This document shows positions 1-10,220 of a DNA stretch of 64,000 bases, one piece after another; the first letter of the stretch is position 1, and each line of letters begins with the position of its first letter. A program made the translations under genes and the position numbers. Below the pieces are notes generated by a model. The model made no database searches and was not told the DNA's origin. It saw nothing but the letters and a program-made list of their open reading frames with translations. The stretch comes from Crossiella sp. CA-258035 (GTDB lineage: Bacteria > Actinomycetota > Actinomycetes > Mycobacteriales > Pseudonocardiaceae): NCBI RefSeq assembly GCF_030064675.1, contig NZ_CP116413.1:839001-903000 (forward strand), read 5' to 3'.

Positions 1-229
1 GCACCTGGTACCCGCGTTCGACGATGAGACCGGCGGCCAGGTCGTTGGCGCTGCCCCGGCCGTAGGGGCTGCGGATGAGCACCAGCGGCGCGTCGGGACG
101 ATCGCGCGGGTGGTAACGGTCGGCCAGCAGCACCACGCCGTCGGCCATGGGCACCTCCACCGCCCGCTGGATGACCATGCGGCAGGGATGGGCGGGACGC
201 AGGCCGAGCACACGGCTGAGAACGGTCAT
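1..229 (-). CDS. CocE/NonD family hydrolase, N-terminal part (cut by window edge)
   Basis: Reading leftward from ATG at 229, 76 codons stay open to the window edge. The segment 'VPMADGVVLLADRYHP' (about residues 26-41) followed by 'APLVLIRSPYGRGSA' is the typical opening of the X-Pro dipeptidyl-peptidase / CocE-NonD alpha/beta hydrolase family, which cleaves acyl-ester or peptide substrates. The catalytic Ser, Asp and His would lie beyond the edge, so activity cannot be judged. A GAAGGA stretch about 14 nt upstream could be the ribosome binding site. No signal peptide is evident, so a cytoplasmic enzyme is likely. Confidence 0.72.
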   Translation of the reverse strand, partial: MTVLSRVLGLRPAHPCRMVIQRAVEVPMADGVVLLADRYHPRDRPDAPLVLIRSPYGRGSANDLAAGLIVERGYQV

Positions 230-763
230 GGTGTGCGAGATGTCCTTCCAGGACAAGGGTCAGGGCAACGCCGACCAGACTTCCCGGCACACCGGAAGTC
301 ACCGTAGTGGAAGTTCGGAAGTTTCTGAAGAGTGCGGAAGCTTCGGCTGGTCCGGGCACCCGGTTCGCCGGGACGATCGATGTGCACTCCGTCCTCGACG
401 GCGCCCGACTGGGTGCGCCAGCTGAACCTCAACAGCGCCGGTCCCATCCCGCGCGTCGGTGATCCGATCACGGTCTTCGTCGATCCCGGTGACCGAGAGC
501 GGATCGCCGCGCCGGAGATCCCAACGATCCCGGGGTGGGCTGTCGACACGAGCAGGCCAACGGCATCCAGGCCGAGACCGGAAAGCGAACGTTCCCAGCT
601 GTGCTCGTGATCGGGAGAGCAGTACCGGCACCGACGAGCGTTCCGCCAAGCATCTGATTGGCTGCGAACTGCTTGTTCATCACCGCAGGTGGACTAACCG
701 CTGGTCACAGCGGTATCGTGGATTGCATGAACACCTGCCTTGTGCAGGCATGCGACATTTTTG
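230..763. other. Intergenic stretch, possible decayed gene
   Basis: About 530 bp separate the hydrolase start from the tRNA. No open frame has convincing codon structure. On the plus strand around 430-520 the frame reading 'RVGDPITVFVDPGDRERIA' resembles the end of small actinobacterial membrane-associated proteins of the 'G-V-V-VDP-DP' type. An upstream piece in a different frame (about 372-410, 'GTIDVHSVLDGARLG') could be its front half. This would fit a frameshifted relic, but the similarity is short and from memory. Nothing else was recognised. Confidence 0.25.
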
Positions 764-846
764 TGTCCGAGGGGGGACTTGAACCCCCACCCCCTTTCGG
801 GGACTAGCACCTCAAGCTAGCGCGTCTGCCATTCCGCCACCCGGAC
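764..846 (-). tRNA. tRNA-Leu (anticodon GAG)
   Basis: On the minus strand the acceptor arm GTCCGGG pairs with CTCGGAC (one G-U pair) with discriminator A. The anticodon stem CTAGC/GCTAG encloses the loop TTGAGGT, giving anticodon GAG, which reads CUC/CUU leucine codons. A long variable arm (CCCC-GAAA-GGGG) and the T arm with GTTCAAGTC mark a class II tRNA, as expected for Leu. The 3' CCA is not encoded and must be added after transcription. The gene lies alone between the hydrolase and xthA. Confidence 0.96.
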
Positions 847-979
847 CGGTGGTGACCCCCTGACCTGCGTCAGCGGGCTCATCCCGCTCAGCGTAGCGCA
901 CACTGCCCGCCCCCTGGCCCGCGGGTCGTTCAGACCGGCCGTGACGGCGTTGTCGGGGGTGGTGGTTACCCTCGCGGCC

Positions 980-1777
980 GTGCTGACCGTGTCGACCGTG
1001 AACGTCAACGGCCTGCGGGCCGCCGCCAAGAAGGGCTTTCTGCCCTGGCTTGCCGCCACCAAGGCCCAGGTGGTGTGTCTGCAGGAGGTGCGGGCTGAGC
1101 CGGGGCAGTTGAGCGATGAGGTGCGTGAGCCCGCGGGGTGGCATGTGGTGCACGCGCACAGTGAGCTCAAGGGGCGGGCTGGGGTGTCGCTGTTGACCAG
1201 GGAGCAGCCCAGTGCGGTGCGGATCGGGTTCGGGGTGGCTGAGTTCGATCGCAGTGGGCGGTACGCCGAGGTTGATCTTCCTGGGTTGACCGTGGCCAGT
1301 CTTTACCTGCCCAGTGGGGATGTGGGGACCGAGCGGCAGGACGAGAAGGAGCGGTTCATGGCCGCCTTCCTGCCCTACCTCATCGAGCGCCGGGAGAAGG
1401 CGGCGGCCGAGGGGCGGGAGGTGCTGGTGTGCGGGGACTGGAACATCGCGCACCGGGAGATCGATCTCAAGAACTGGAAGAGCAACCAGAAGGAGTCCGG
1501 GTTCCTGCCCGAGGAGCGGGCGTGGCTGGGGCGGGTGCTGGACGAGGGGGGCTACGTCGACGTGCACCGCGGGCTGCGGCCGGAGGGGCCGGGGCCGTAC
1601 ACCTGGTGGTCCTACCGCGGCAAGGCCTATGACAACGACTCGGGCTGGCGGATCGACTACCACATGGCCACGCCGGGACTGGCCGAGCGGGCCCGGACCG
1701 CGGTGGTGGAGCGGGCCGCGACCTACGCCGAGCGCTGGTCGGACCACTCACCGGTCACAGTGGAGTACGCCGCCTGA
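980..1777 (+). CDS. xthA: Exodeoxyribonuclease III (AP endonuclease, XthA family)
   Basis: A 265-residue EEP-superfamily nuclease that cuts at abasic sites and trims 3' ends in base-excision repair. The family residues are visible in order: 'NVNG' near the N-terminus, 'CLQEVRA' (metal-binding Glu), 'YLPSG', 'CGDWNIAHREID' (Asp and Asn), 'WRIDY' (Asp) and the terminal 'SDHSPV' (Asp-His). The frame opens at GTG 941, but the conserved start 'LTVSTVNVNG' favours GTG 980 (GTG 989 is also possible). No Shine-Dalgarno precedes 980, and TTACCCT at 966-972 could be a -10 box of a nearly leaderless transcript. The length is normal for the family. Confidence 0.9.
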   Translation: MLTVSTVNVNGLRAAAKKGFLPWLAATKAQVVCLQEVRAEPGQLSDEVREPAGWHVVHAHSELKGRAGVSLLTREQPSAVRIGFGVAEFDRSGRYAEVDLPGLTVASLYLPSGDVGTERQDEKERFMAAFLPYLIERREKAAAEGREVLVCGDWNIAHREIDLKNWKSNQKESGFLPEERAWLGRVLDEGGYVDVHRGLRPEGPGPYTWWSYRGKAYDNDSGWRIDYHMATPGLAERARTAVVERAATYAERWSDHSPVTVEYAA

Positions 1778-1886
1778 TCCCGGGGCCGCTGGGTGTCTTA
1801 TTCCCGAACTCTCGGTGATGTTCGGTACGACCCGAGCGGTCCGCGCGTCGTTCCCTCCGCTCACCGCGGATGCCTAGGCTGCGGGA

Positions 1887-4385
1887 GTGACCGCGGATGA
1901 TCAGCGACCCAGCCCATCGGCGATCCGGCGTGCGCTTCGGCGGGCGCGGGACGGTGTCAGCCTGGACGCGGCGGAGGCGGCCGTGTTGCTGGCCGCGCGG
2001 GATGAGGAGTTCGAGCAGCTGCTGGCCGCGGCCGCCACGGTGCGGGACGCGCACCTGCGGGCCGAGGGCCGGGAGGGCCTGGTCACCTACAGCCGCAAGG
2101 TGTTCATCCCGCTGACCCGGTTGTGCCGGGACCGCTGCCACTACTGCACCTTCGTCACCGTGCCGCACCGCGTGCCCGGCGCCTACCTGGAACGCGACGA
2201 GGTGCTGGAGATCGCCCGCCAGGGCGCGGCCATGGGCTGCAAGGAAGCGCTGTTCACCCTCGGGGACCGGCCCGAGGAGCGCTGGCCGCAGGCCAAGGAG
2301 TGGCTGGACGAGCGGGGCTACTCCTCCACCGTGGACTACCTGCGGGCCTGCGCGATCGCGGTGCTGGAGGAGACCGGGCTGCTGCCGCACCTCAACCCCG
2401 GCGTGCTCAGCTGGGAGGAGCTGCAGCGGCTCAAGCCGGTGGCGCCGAGCATGGGCATGATGCTGGAGACCACCGCGACCCGGCTGTGGAGCGAGCCGGG
2501 CGGCCCGCACTACGGCTCGCCGGACAAGGAACCCGCGGTCCGGCTGCGCTCGATCACCGACGCCGGCCGGGTCGGCGTGCCGTTCACCACCGGCATCCTG
2601 ATCGGCATCGGCGAGAACCTCACCGAGCGCGCCGAGTCGCTGCTCGCGATCCGCCAGATCGCCCGGCAGTACGGGCACATCCAGGAAGTCATCGTGCAGA
2701 ACTTCCTGGCCAAGCCGGGCACCGCGATGATGCACGCGCCCGACGCCGACCTGCGCGAACTGGCCGCCACGGTCGCGGTCGCCCGGCTGCTGATGCCCTC
2801 GGGCGTGAGCGTGCAGGCGCCGCCGAACCTGGTCGGCAACGAGCACCTGCTGATGCTGCGCGCCGGGATCGACGACTGGGGCGGGGTGTCGCCGCTGACC
2901 GCCGACCACGTCAACCCGGAGAAGCCCTGGCCGCAGATCGACTCGCTCGCCGCGACCACGGCCGAAGCCGGGTTCACGCTGGTGGAGCGGCTGACCGCGT
3001 ACCCGAAGTTCGTCCGCCAGGGCCAGCCCTGGTTCGACGTCCGGGTGCTGCCGCACCTGAGCGCGCTGGCCCAGCCGGACGGCCTGGCCGACATGGCCGC
3101 GCCCGTGGTCGGCCGGGAGTGGCAGGAGCCGGACGGCGGGCTGGCCGGCACCGGCCGGGTCGACCTGCACACCAGCATCGACACCGAGGGCCGCACCGGG
3201 GACCGCCGCAGCGACTTCGACAGCGTCTACGGCGACTGGGACGAGCTGCGCGCCCAGGCCGGGGGAGCGGCCTCGCCGGAGCGGCTGGACGAGGACGTGC
3301 GGGCCGGGTTGCGGCTGGCCGAGTCCGACCCGGCCGCGCTGCTGGAGGAGCGCAACGCGGCCGCCGCGCTGGCCCTGTTCACCGCGGACGGTGCCGCGCT
3401 GGAAGCGATGACCAAGCTGGCCGACCAGCTGCGCGCGGACGTGGTCGGCGCGGACGTCACCTACGTGGTCAACCGCAACATCAACTTCTCCAACGTCTGC
3501 TACGTCGGCTGCCGGTTCTGCGCCTTCGCCCAGCGGGAGCGGGACGCCGACGCCTACCGGCTGTCCCCGGAGCAGGTCGCCGACCGGGCCGAGGAAGCCT
3601 GGAACGAGGGCGCCACCGAGGTCTGCATGCAGGGTGGCATCGACCCGGAGATCCCGGTCACCGGCTACGCCGACCTGGTGCGGGCGATCAAGGCGCGGGT
3701 GCCGGGCATGCACGTGCACGCGTTCAGCCCGATGGAGATCGTCAGCGGCGCGACCAAGGCCGGGGTCAGCATCGCCGAGTGGCTGACCGAACTGCGGGAC
3801 GCCGGGCTGGACACCATTCCGGGCACCGCGGCGGAGATCCTGGACGACGAGGTCCGCTGGGTGCTGACCAAGGGCAAGCTGCCCACCGCCACCTGGCTGG
3901 AGGTGGTCGGCACCGCGCACCGGCTGGGCATCCGCTCCAGCTCCACGATGATGTACGGCCACGTCGATCACCCCGGCCACTGGCTGGGCCACCTGCGCAC
4001 GCTGGCCAGGCTGCAGGACGAGACCGGCGGCTTCACCGAGTTCGTGCCGCTGCCCTTCGTGCACCGCAACGCGCCGATCTACCTCGCCGGGGTGGCCAGG
4101 CCCGGCCCGACCCGGCGGGACAACCGGGCGGTGCACGCGATGGCCCGGCTGGCCCTGCACGGCCGGATCCGCAACATCCAGTGCTCCTGGGTCAAGCTCG
4201 GCGACGAGGGCACCGCGGACGTGCTCACCGGTGGCGCGAACGACCTCGGCGGCACGCTGATGGAGGAGACGATCAGCCGTATGGCCGGGTCAGAGCACGG
4301 TTCGGCACGCACTGTGCAGCAGCTTCACTCGATCGCGGCGGCGGTGCACCGGCCCGCGCGACAGCGCACTACCACGTATGCCTAG
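1887..4385 (+). CDS. fbiC: FbiC, bifunctional FO synthase (F420 biosynthesis)
   Basis: An 832-residue fusion of the two radical-SAM halves that are separate CofG and CofH proteins in archaea. It condenses tyrosine with 5-amino-6-ribitylamino-uracil to give 7,8-didemethyl-8-hydroxy-5-deazariboflavin (FO), the chromophore of cofactor F420. Two CX3CX2C iron-sulfur motifs are present: C80/C84/C87 ('CRDRCHYC') and C538/C542/C545 ('CYVGCRFC'). The CofH half retains the tail 'IQCSWVKLG' and '[15 protein letters not shown]'. The start is GTG, which lies just 9 nt after a TAGGCT element and may be leaderless. Fusion and length are normal for actinobacteria. Confidence 0.97.
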   Translation: MTADDQRPSPSAIRRALRRARDGVSLDAAEAAVLLAARDEEFEQLLAAAATVRDAHLRAEGREGLVTYSRKVFIPLTRLCRDRCHYCTFVTVPHRVPGAYLERDEVLEIARQGAAMGCKEALFTLGDRPEERWPQAKEWLDERGYSSTVDYLRACAIAVLEETGLLPHLNPGVLSWEELQRLKPVAPSMGMMLETTATRLWSEPGGPHYGSPDKEPAVRLRSITDAGRVGVPFTTGILIGIGENLTERAESLLAIRQIARQYGHIQEVIVQNFLAKPGTAMMHAPDADLRELAATVAVARLLMPSGVSVQAPPNLVGNEHLLMLRAGIDDWGGVSPLTADHVNPEKPWPQIDSLAATTAEAGFTLVERLTAYPKFVRQGQPWFDVRVLPHLSALAQPDGLADMAAPVVGREWQEPDGGLAGTGRVDLHTSIDTEGRTGDRRSDFDSVYGDWDELRAQAGGAASPERLDEDVRAGLRLAESDPAALLEERNAAAALALFTADGAALEAMTKLADQLRADVVGADVTYVVNRNINFSNVCYVGCRFCAFAQRERDADAYRLSPEQVADRAEEAWNEGATEVCMQGGIDPEIPVTGYADLVRAIKARVPGMHVHAFSPMEIVSGATKAGVSIAEWLTELRDAGLDTIPGTAAEILDDEVRWVLTKGKLPTATWLEVVGTAHRLGIRSSSTMMYGHVDHPGHWLGHLRTLARLQDETGGFTEFVPLPFVHRNAPIYLAGVARPGPTRRDNRAVHAMARLALHGRIRNIQCSWVKLGDEGTADVLTGGANDLGGTLMEETISRMAGSEHGSARTVQQLHSIAAAVHRPARQRTTTYA

Positions 4386-4561
4386 GAGTTGATCAAGTAG
4401 CCGGGTGAAAGCGCGTTGTCACCGGCCCGCTACTCTCCCTCACGTACGAAGGTGCAACCGGCGGCAAAAATGCGCGGGTTGACACGTTCGGTAGCTTTTC
4501 CCCGCAGAACCACAGGTACCCTCACTCGAACGGGTTAAACCGTGCTTTGGGAGGAACGCTC

Positions 4562-4816
4562 GTGAGCAGCCGCACCGCTCGTGCCGGTCAGCGCGTGGTC
4601 ACCACGCTCGTGGCCGTCCCGGCAACCGGTCTTCTCGCCTCCGGGGTCGCCAGCGCGGGCGAGACCGCCCAGGCGGCCGTCGCCACCGTCGGCACCACCG
4701 GCCTGGTGCCGATCGTCGCGGTGGCCCTCGGCGTCGGCGGCATGGTCGCCGGCGTGGTGCGCGGCCTGCGCGGGCAGACCAAGGTCGACCCGGCGAACGA
4801 GCGAATCAACCCGTAG
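4562..4816 (+). CDS. Small exported or membrane protein, unknown function
   Basis: An 84-residue protein with a basic N-terminus, a hydrophobic segment ending 'GLLASGVASAG' (a possible signal peptide), a short 'ETAQAAVATV' stretch, then one strong transmembrane helix ('LVPIVAVALGVGGMVAGVV') and a polar tail. GTG 4562 is chosen because GGGAGGA lies 6-12 nt upstream; a GTG 15 nt earlier is in frame but has no such site. No family was recognised. It sits between fbiC and trpS, 37 nt before trpS, so it may share that transcript. Confidence 0.65.
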   Translation: MSSRTARAGQRVVTTLVAVPATGLLASGVASAGETAQAAVATVGTTGLVPIVAVALGVGGMVAGVVRGLRGQTKVDPANERINP

Positions 4817-4841
4817 CGCGAACGCCGGCCGCGGCACCTGA

Positions 4842-5885
<1,044 letters not shown>

Positions 5886-5944
5886 CTCCGCCGCCAGGGT
5901 GAGTTGATCAAGCGACGGAGGCTCGCCCCGGTTAGCGTTCCGGG

Positions 5945-6973
5945 GTGAGCACCACCGAGCAGCCGTCCTGGTTCGCCAGGCAGCGCAAGCGCTTCCCCTG
6001 GCTGGACCACCTCGTCCGGGCCGGCGGGCGCTACCAGGACAGCTACGGCGACCACTACGCGGCCGCGATCACCTACTTCAGCGTGCTCTCGCTGGTGCCG
6101 GTGCTGATGGTCGCCTTCGCGGTGGCCGGTCTGGTGCTCTCCGGCAACCTGGAGCTGCTCAACCAGGTCAAGAACGAGCTGGCCGCGGCGGTGCCGGACC
6201 CAGCGCTCAGCCAGACGCTGACCAAGGCCGTGCAGCAGGCCATCGACCAGCGCTACGCGGTCGGCATCACCGGTTTGGCGATCGCGCTGTACTCCGGCAT
6301 CGGCTGGATGACCAACCTGCGGGACTCGATCACCGCGCAGTGGGGGCAGGCCCGCGAGGAGCTGCCGCTGGTGCGCACCTACGTGGTCGACTTCCTGTCC
6401 CTGATCGGCCTCGGCCTGGCCCTGGTGCTCAGCTTCGGCCTGACCACGCTGGTGCAGGCCTTCGCCGAGGACCTGCTGGAGCTGGTCGGCCTGCACAACC
6501 AGGGCCTGCCCAAGGTGCTGTTCATCGGCCTCGGCCTGCTGCTGTCCGTGGCGGCCAACTGGGGCGTGTTCCTGTGGGTGCTGGCCTGGCTGCCGCGCAA
6601 GCGGGTCACCGCGCGCAGCGCGATCAAGGGCGCGCTGGCCGCGGCCATCGGCTTCGAGCTGCTCAAGCAGGTCGGCGGCATCTACCTGCGCAGCATCAGC
6701 GCCTCACCGGCAGGCGCGGCCTTCGGCTCGCTGCTGGGCCTGCTGGTCTTCATCTACCTGGTCTCGCGCTTCCTGCTCTTCGTCACCGCCTGGACCGCCA
6801 CCGCGCGGGAGAACCGGCAGCCGGAGGTGGTCCAGCCGCCACCGCCCGCGGTGATCCGGCCGGTGGTGGAGGTGCGCAGCGGACCGGCGCCCCGGCAGAC
6901 CGCCACCCTGCTGGGCATCGGCGCGGCTGCCGGACTGTTGCTGCGCGCCCTGTTCCGCTCCCGCCGAGACTGA
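5945..6973 (+). CDS. YihY/BrkB family inner-membrane protein
   Basis: A 342-residue polytopic protein with about six transmembrane helices. The YihY signature is at the N-terminus ('DHYAAAITYFSVLSLVPVL') and a late segment 'GAAFGSLLGLLVFIYLVS' is typical. It was once mis-annotated as RNase BN; its transport or envelope role is unsettled. A Pro-rich cytoplasmic tail (about 295-320) is followed by a short hydrophobic stretch and a basic end. The GTG start lies about 7 nt after a TAGCGT element, again suggesting a leaderless mRNA. Confidence 0.9.
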   Translation: MSTTEQPSWFARQRKRFPWLDHLVRAGGRYQDSYGDHYAAAITYFSVLSLVPVLMVAFAVAGLVLSGNLELLNQVKNELAAAVPDPALSQTLTKAVQQAIDQRYAVGITGLAIALYSGIGWMTNLRDSITAQWGQAREELPLVRTYVVDFLSLIGLGLALVLSFGLTTLVQAFAEDLLELVGLHNQGLPKVLFIGLGLLLSVAANWGVFLWVLAWLPRKRVTARSAIKGALAAAIGFELLKQVGGIYLRSISASPAGAAFGSLLGLLVFIYLVSRFLLFVTAWTATARENRQPEVVQPPPPAVIRPVVEVRSGPAPRQTATLLGIGAAAGLLLRALFRSRRD

Positions 6974-6992
6974 GCGGAGAGCCCGGAAAAGC

Positions 6993-7030
6993 ACTGTGCC
7001 GCCCTCCCGGCCAGGGGAGGGCGGCACAGT
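6993..7030. terminator. Perfect 16-bp hairpin between convergent genes
   Basis: ACTGTGCCGCCCTCCC and its exact complement flank a 6-nt loop (GGCCAG). The hairpin sits between the convergent YihY-type and carboxypeptidase genes, so it probably ends both transcripts. No U-tract follows, as is usual in actinomycetes. Confidence 0.85.
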
Positions 7031-7054
7031 CAGGTTGACGGGCCAGCGGGCCGC

Positions 7055-8386
7055 TCAGACCGCCGCGGCGGCGGCTCTGGCCCTCGCCGCGGCCTTCGCG
7101 CGCTTCTTCCGCACGTACAGGAAGGCGAAGATGAGCACGAACACGCCCGCCGCGATGGTCAGCGGCAGGCCGACCGTGCCGAACGGGGTGACCGGCGCGG
7201 CCGAGGGGTTCTCCGGCACGTTGATGCCGTTGTTGCCGTCCTGCTTGGCCTGGGCCGCGCCGCCGTCGCCGCTGGGCGCGGTCTCCGCGGGCGCCCGCTC
7301 CACCAGCTGGCCGATCGGCTCGGTCGAGGCCTTCAGGCTGAAGCCGTACTCCAGCAGCTTGGCCGCCTGCTGGAAGGGCGCCAGGTTCGGCGCCTTCTCC
7401 GCCCTGATCAGCACCGCGACCAGGCGGCGGCCGCTCTTCTCCGCGGCGCCGATGAAGGTGTGCCTGGCGTCGTCGGTGAAGCCGGTCTTGCCGCCGATCG
7501 CGCCGGCGTAGGCGGTCAGCAGCTGGTTGTCGTTGTTCACCCGGAACGCCGGCTTGCCCGCGTAGCCGGGGAAGTTCATCGACTTGGTGGCGACCGCCTT
7601 GGCGAACTCGGGGTTCTTCAGCGCGGCCTTGAAGATGACCGCCTGGTCGTAGGCCGAGGTGGACATGCCGGGGCCGTCCAGACCGGACGGGGTGGCCGCG
7701 CGGGTGTCCAGCGCGCCCAGCTGGCGGGCCAGCTGGTTCATCTTGCGCACCGTCTCGTCAACGCCGCCGAGCTTGCGGGAGAGCGCGTGCGCGGCGTCGT
7801 TGCCGGAGTCCAGCATCATGCCGGTGATCAGGTCCTTGACGGTGTACTTGCCGCCGACCCCGATGCCGACCTTGCTGCCCTCCTGCTCGGTGTCGGACTT
7901 CTCGCCGGTGACCACCGTCGAGGGGTCCAGCTCCTTCAGGGCGACCAGCGCGGTCAGCACCTTGATGATGGAGGCCGGGCGGTGCCGGGCGTGCGGGTCC
8001 TTGGCCGCGATGACCGCGCCGGAGTTCAGGTCGGCGATCACCCAGGACTGGGCGTTGACGAGGTTCAGCCCTGGCGGGGCGGCCACGCCGTTCGGCGGGA
8101 TCACACCGCACTCGTACAGGCGGGGACCGCCGACCGGCTTGGCGGGCACCGGCAGCGGGCCGGGCGCGGTCTTGCCGGGTTTGGGCTGCTCGGACATGTC
8201 CACCGCGGGCGGTGGGACACTGCGGTCCTGGCAGGAGGCAGCCTGGCTGGACGAGGTCGGCGGCGTGTTGCCCGTGGTCTTCGACGGCTGGGCCAGCACG
8301 ACCGGAGCGCTCAGCACCGCGGCAGCCAGCAGCGCGCAGACAGAGGCGACCAGCGCCGTTGCGGGGCGGTGGGCGGTAGAAGGCAC
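7055..8386 (-). CDS. Serine-type D-Ala-D-Ala carboxypeptidase (penicillin-binding protein, S11)
   Basis: A 443-residue exported enzyme that trims the terminal D-Ala from peptidoglycan stem peptides. It has an N-terminal signal peptide (about 1-32), a Pro-rich spacer, then the S11 catalytic triad of motifs: SIIK at S139-K142, SGN at 194-196 and KTG at 300-302. A C-terminal transmembrane helix (about 400-420, 'LTIAAGVFVLIFAFLYVRKK') and a Lys/Arg/Ala-rich tail anchor it with the catalytic domain outside. It converges on the YihY-type gene and is divergent from the SCO4848-like gene. Confidence 0.94.
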   Translation of the reverse strand: MPSTAHRPATALVASVCALLAAAVLSAPVVLAQPSKTTGNTPPTSSSQAASCQDRSVPPPAVDMSEQPKPGKTAPGPLPVPAKPVGGPRLYECGVIPPNGVAAPPGLNLVNAQSWVIADLNSGAVIAAKDPHARHRPASIIKVLTALVALKELDPSTVVTGEKSDTEQEGSKVGIGVGGKYTVKDLITGMMLDSGNDAAHALSRKLGGVDETVRKMNQLARQLGALDTRAATPSGLDGPGMSTSAYDQAVIFKAALKNPEFAKAVATKSMNFPGYAGKPAFRVNNDNQLLTAYAGAIGGKTGFTDDARHTFIGAAEKSGRRLVAVLIRAEKAPNLAPFQQAAKLLEYGFSLKASTEPIGQLVERAPAETAPSGDGGAAQAKQDGNNGINVPENPSAAPVTPFGTVGLPLTIAAGVFVLIFAFLYVRKKRAKAAARARAAAAAV

Positions 8387-8445
8387 AAGGGCAGGCTAGC
8401 CACCCCAGCCCGGGAACGGTATTCGGCCCACCGGATACTGCGGTG

Positions 8446-8691
8446 GTGACGCTGTCCCGCCGTGCCTCGCTGTTCCTGTTGGCCTTCGCCGTCTGGACCT
8501 GGTGGATCTGGCCGACGTTCCTGGTGAACATCTCCCGGGACGCCCGTTCCTGGGCGCAGGACGGCTCACCGACCGGCTTCTTCACCGTGCACCTGGTGCT
8601 GGTCGTCACGTCCCTGGTGCTCGGAACTGTGATCGGTGTCATGGGCTGGCGCGGGTTCCGTGCCATACGTAGGCAGACTACGGCATCCTGA
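8446..8691 (+). CDS. SCO4848-like small membrane protein
   Basis: An 81-residue protein with two transmembrane helices (about 8-25 and 46-66) and a basic C-terminus. The 'WTWWIWPTFLVNI' turn and its position beside a D-Ala-D-Ala carboxypeptidase match the small conserved membrane protein SCO4848 of Streptomyces as I remember it. GTG 8446 is preferred over GTG 8443 because a GATACT -10-like box ends 6 nt before it, which suits a leaderless message. Its function is unknown. Confidence 0.78.
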   Translation: MTLSRRASLFLLAFAVWTWWIWPTFLVNISRDARSWAQDGSPTGFFTVHLVLVVTSLVLGTVIGVMGWRGFRAIRRQTTAS

Positions 8692-8734
8692 TCTGAAGAA
8701 CTGCTGAATTCTTCCCACCACGAAGGAGACCGCC

Positions 8735-9082
8735 GTGGAGTTCGTGCGGCTTGTCCTGGTTTTCCTGCACCTGCTCGGCATGGCCATGCTGGTCGGGATG
8801 ATCCTGCTCCAGCTCAAGACCGCCAAGGACGGCCCGCTGAACAAGGGCTGGCTGCACGGCGTGCTGCTGCAGCTGGTCACCGGCGTCGCCCTGGTCGGCA
8901 TCCAGTACCCGCTCGGCCGGGACGTGGACAACATCAAGATCGGCGTGAAGCTGCTGGTGCTGATCGTGATCGGCGCGCTGGTCGCGGCGAACCTGAGCAA
9001 GCAGAAGATCGCCAGTTGGATGGTGCCCACGCTGGCGGCACTGACGGTGCTGAACGTGGGTGTCGCGGTCTTCTGGCGGTGA
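8735..9082 (+). CDS. Conserved integral membrane protein, unknown function
   Basis: A 115-residue protein with four predicted helices (about 4-24, 44-60, 69-88 and 92-112) and little else. AAGGAG lies 7 nt before GTG 8735. It is 43 nt downstream of the SCO4848-like gene and probably co-transcribed with it. Small four-helix proteins of this kind are common in actinomycetes, but I cannot assign a role. Repetitive DNA begins 8 nt after its stop codon. Confidence 0.8.
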   Translation: MEFVRLVLVFLHLLGMAMLVGMILLQLKTAKDGPLNKGWLHGVLLQLVTGVALVGIQYPLGRDVDNIKIGVKLLVLIVIGALVAANLSKQKIASWMVPTLAALTVLNVGVAVFWR

Positions 9083-9089
9083 CTGTGAC

Positions 9090-9260
9090 ATTGGCGCGCT
9101 CCGCGCGCGGGATTTTTCGCTCCTGAGTCGCCTCGTCGTGTACCCGCCGCACGCGAAGCAAGCTTCGGATGCGTCGGGCACACGACAAGGCGACGCGAAA
9201 AATCAACCCCACCGCTGGTCAAGAGCCCGGCGTGTCGCTGGCGCGCCACGCCTCTTTCGC
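9090..9260. repeat. Dispersed palindromic element, copy 1
   Basis: This shares conserved ends with 32281-32420 and folds into a long hairpin. Outer arms are TGGCGCGC (9092) and GCGCGCCA (9241). Middle arms GATTTTTCGC (9111-9120) and GCGAAAAATC (9195-9204) are exact complements. A one-sided TCCTGA bulge follows, then the inner arms GTCGCC/GGCGAC and GTCGTGT/ACACGAC and a further CGAAG/CTTCG tip. Conserved text after the hairpin includes AAGAGCCCG and CGTGTCGCT. No open frame fits it. It lies between the four-helix membrane gene and the 22-bp repeat cluster. Confidence 0.8.
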
Positions 9261-9279
9261 AACAGGTCAGCGGCTGGTT

Positions 9280-9434
9280 CGGCCAACACACCGTCCCAGA
9301 TCGGCCAACACGGCGTACGAGAACGGCCAACACGGCGTACGAGAACGGCCAACACTCGCGGGGGTTTCAAGCTTCCCGGAGTGTTGGCCGAAGTCGTACG
9401 CCGTGTTGGCCGTTGTAGTACCTGGTGTTGGCCG
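9280..9434. repeat. 22-bp-phased CGGCCAACAC repeat cluster A (4 forward, 3 inverted)
   Basis: The 10-mer CGGCCAACAC starts at 9280, 9302, 9324 and 9346, exactly 22 bp apart. Its complement GTGTTGGCCG starts at 9381, 9403 and 9425, again 22 bp apart. Two successive units are identical over all 22 bp (spacer GGCGTACGAGAA). The two arms face each other around a 25-nt centre containing AAGCTT, so the whole block can form a hairpin. It ends 4 nt before the sdhB stop codon, so it may terminate transcription, bind a protein, or both. Confidence 0.9.
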
Positions 9435-9438
9435 TTGG

Positions 9439-10220
9439 TCAGCGGCGGAAGAGGAGCGCGCGCTTCACTTCCTGGATCGCCTTGGTGACCTGGATGCCGC
9501 GCGGGCAGGCGTCGGTGCAGTTGAACGTGGTGCGGCAGCGCCAGACGCCGTCGACGTCGTTGAGGATGTCCAGGCGCTCCTCGGCGGCCTCGTCCCGGCT
9601 GTCGAAGATGAACCGGTGCGCGTTCACGATCGCGGCCGGGCCGAAGTAGGAGCCCTCCACCCAGTACACCGGGCAGCTGGTGGTGCAGCAGGCGCACAGG
9701 ATGCACTTGGTGGTGTCGTCGAAGCGCTCGCGGTCGGCCGCGGACTGGATGCGCTCCTTGGTCGGGTCCTGGCCGTAGTTGATCAGGTACGGCTTGACCG
9801 CGCGGAAGGCCTCGAAGAAGGGCTCCATGTCCACCAGGAGGTCCTTGTGGACGGGCAGGCCCTTGATCGGCTCCAGGGTGATCGTGGTCGGCTTGCCCTT
9901 CTTCGCCATCAGGTCCTTGACCAGGACCTTGCAGGCCAGCCGGTTCACGCCGTTGATCCGCATCGCGTCCGAGCCGCACACGCCGTGCGCGCAGGAGCGG
10001 CGGAAGGTCAGCGACCCGTCCACGTACCACTTGATGTAGTGCATCAGGTTGAGCACTCGATCGGTGGGCAACGCGGGCACCGAGAAGGACTCCCAGCGCG
10101 GCTCCGCGTCGGTCTCCGGGGTGAACCGGCGGATCCGGACGGTGACGAGCGTGGACCCCTCGGGGGCGGGGGGAAGGGCGCCGCGGGAACCAGCCGCGGG
10201 GGCCTCAGCAGTCGCGGTCA

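Noticed and set aside
1887-4385. FbiC as an unusual gene fusion
   Set aside because: The CofG-CofH fusion is standard in actinobacteria.
4479-4484. TTGACA as the -35 box for the small gene at 4562
   Set aside because: No acceptable -10 hexamer lies 15-19 bp downstream, so the match was not annotated as a promoter.
9280-9434. Repeat cluster A as a CRISPR array
   Set aside because: Units are only 10 bp with conserved 12-bp spacers, are inverted halfway, and no cas gene is nearby.
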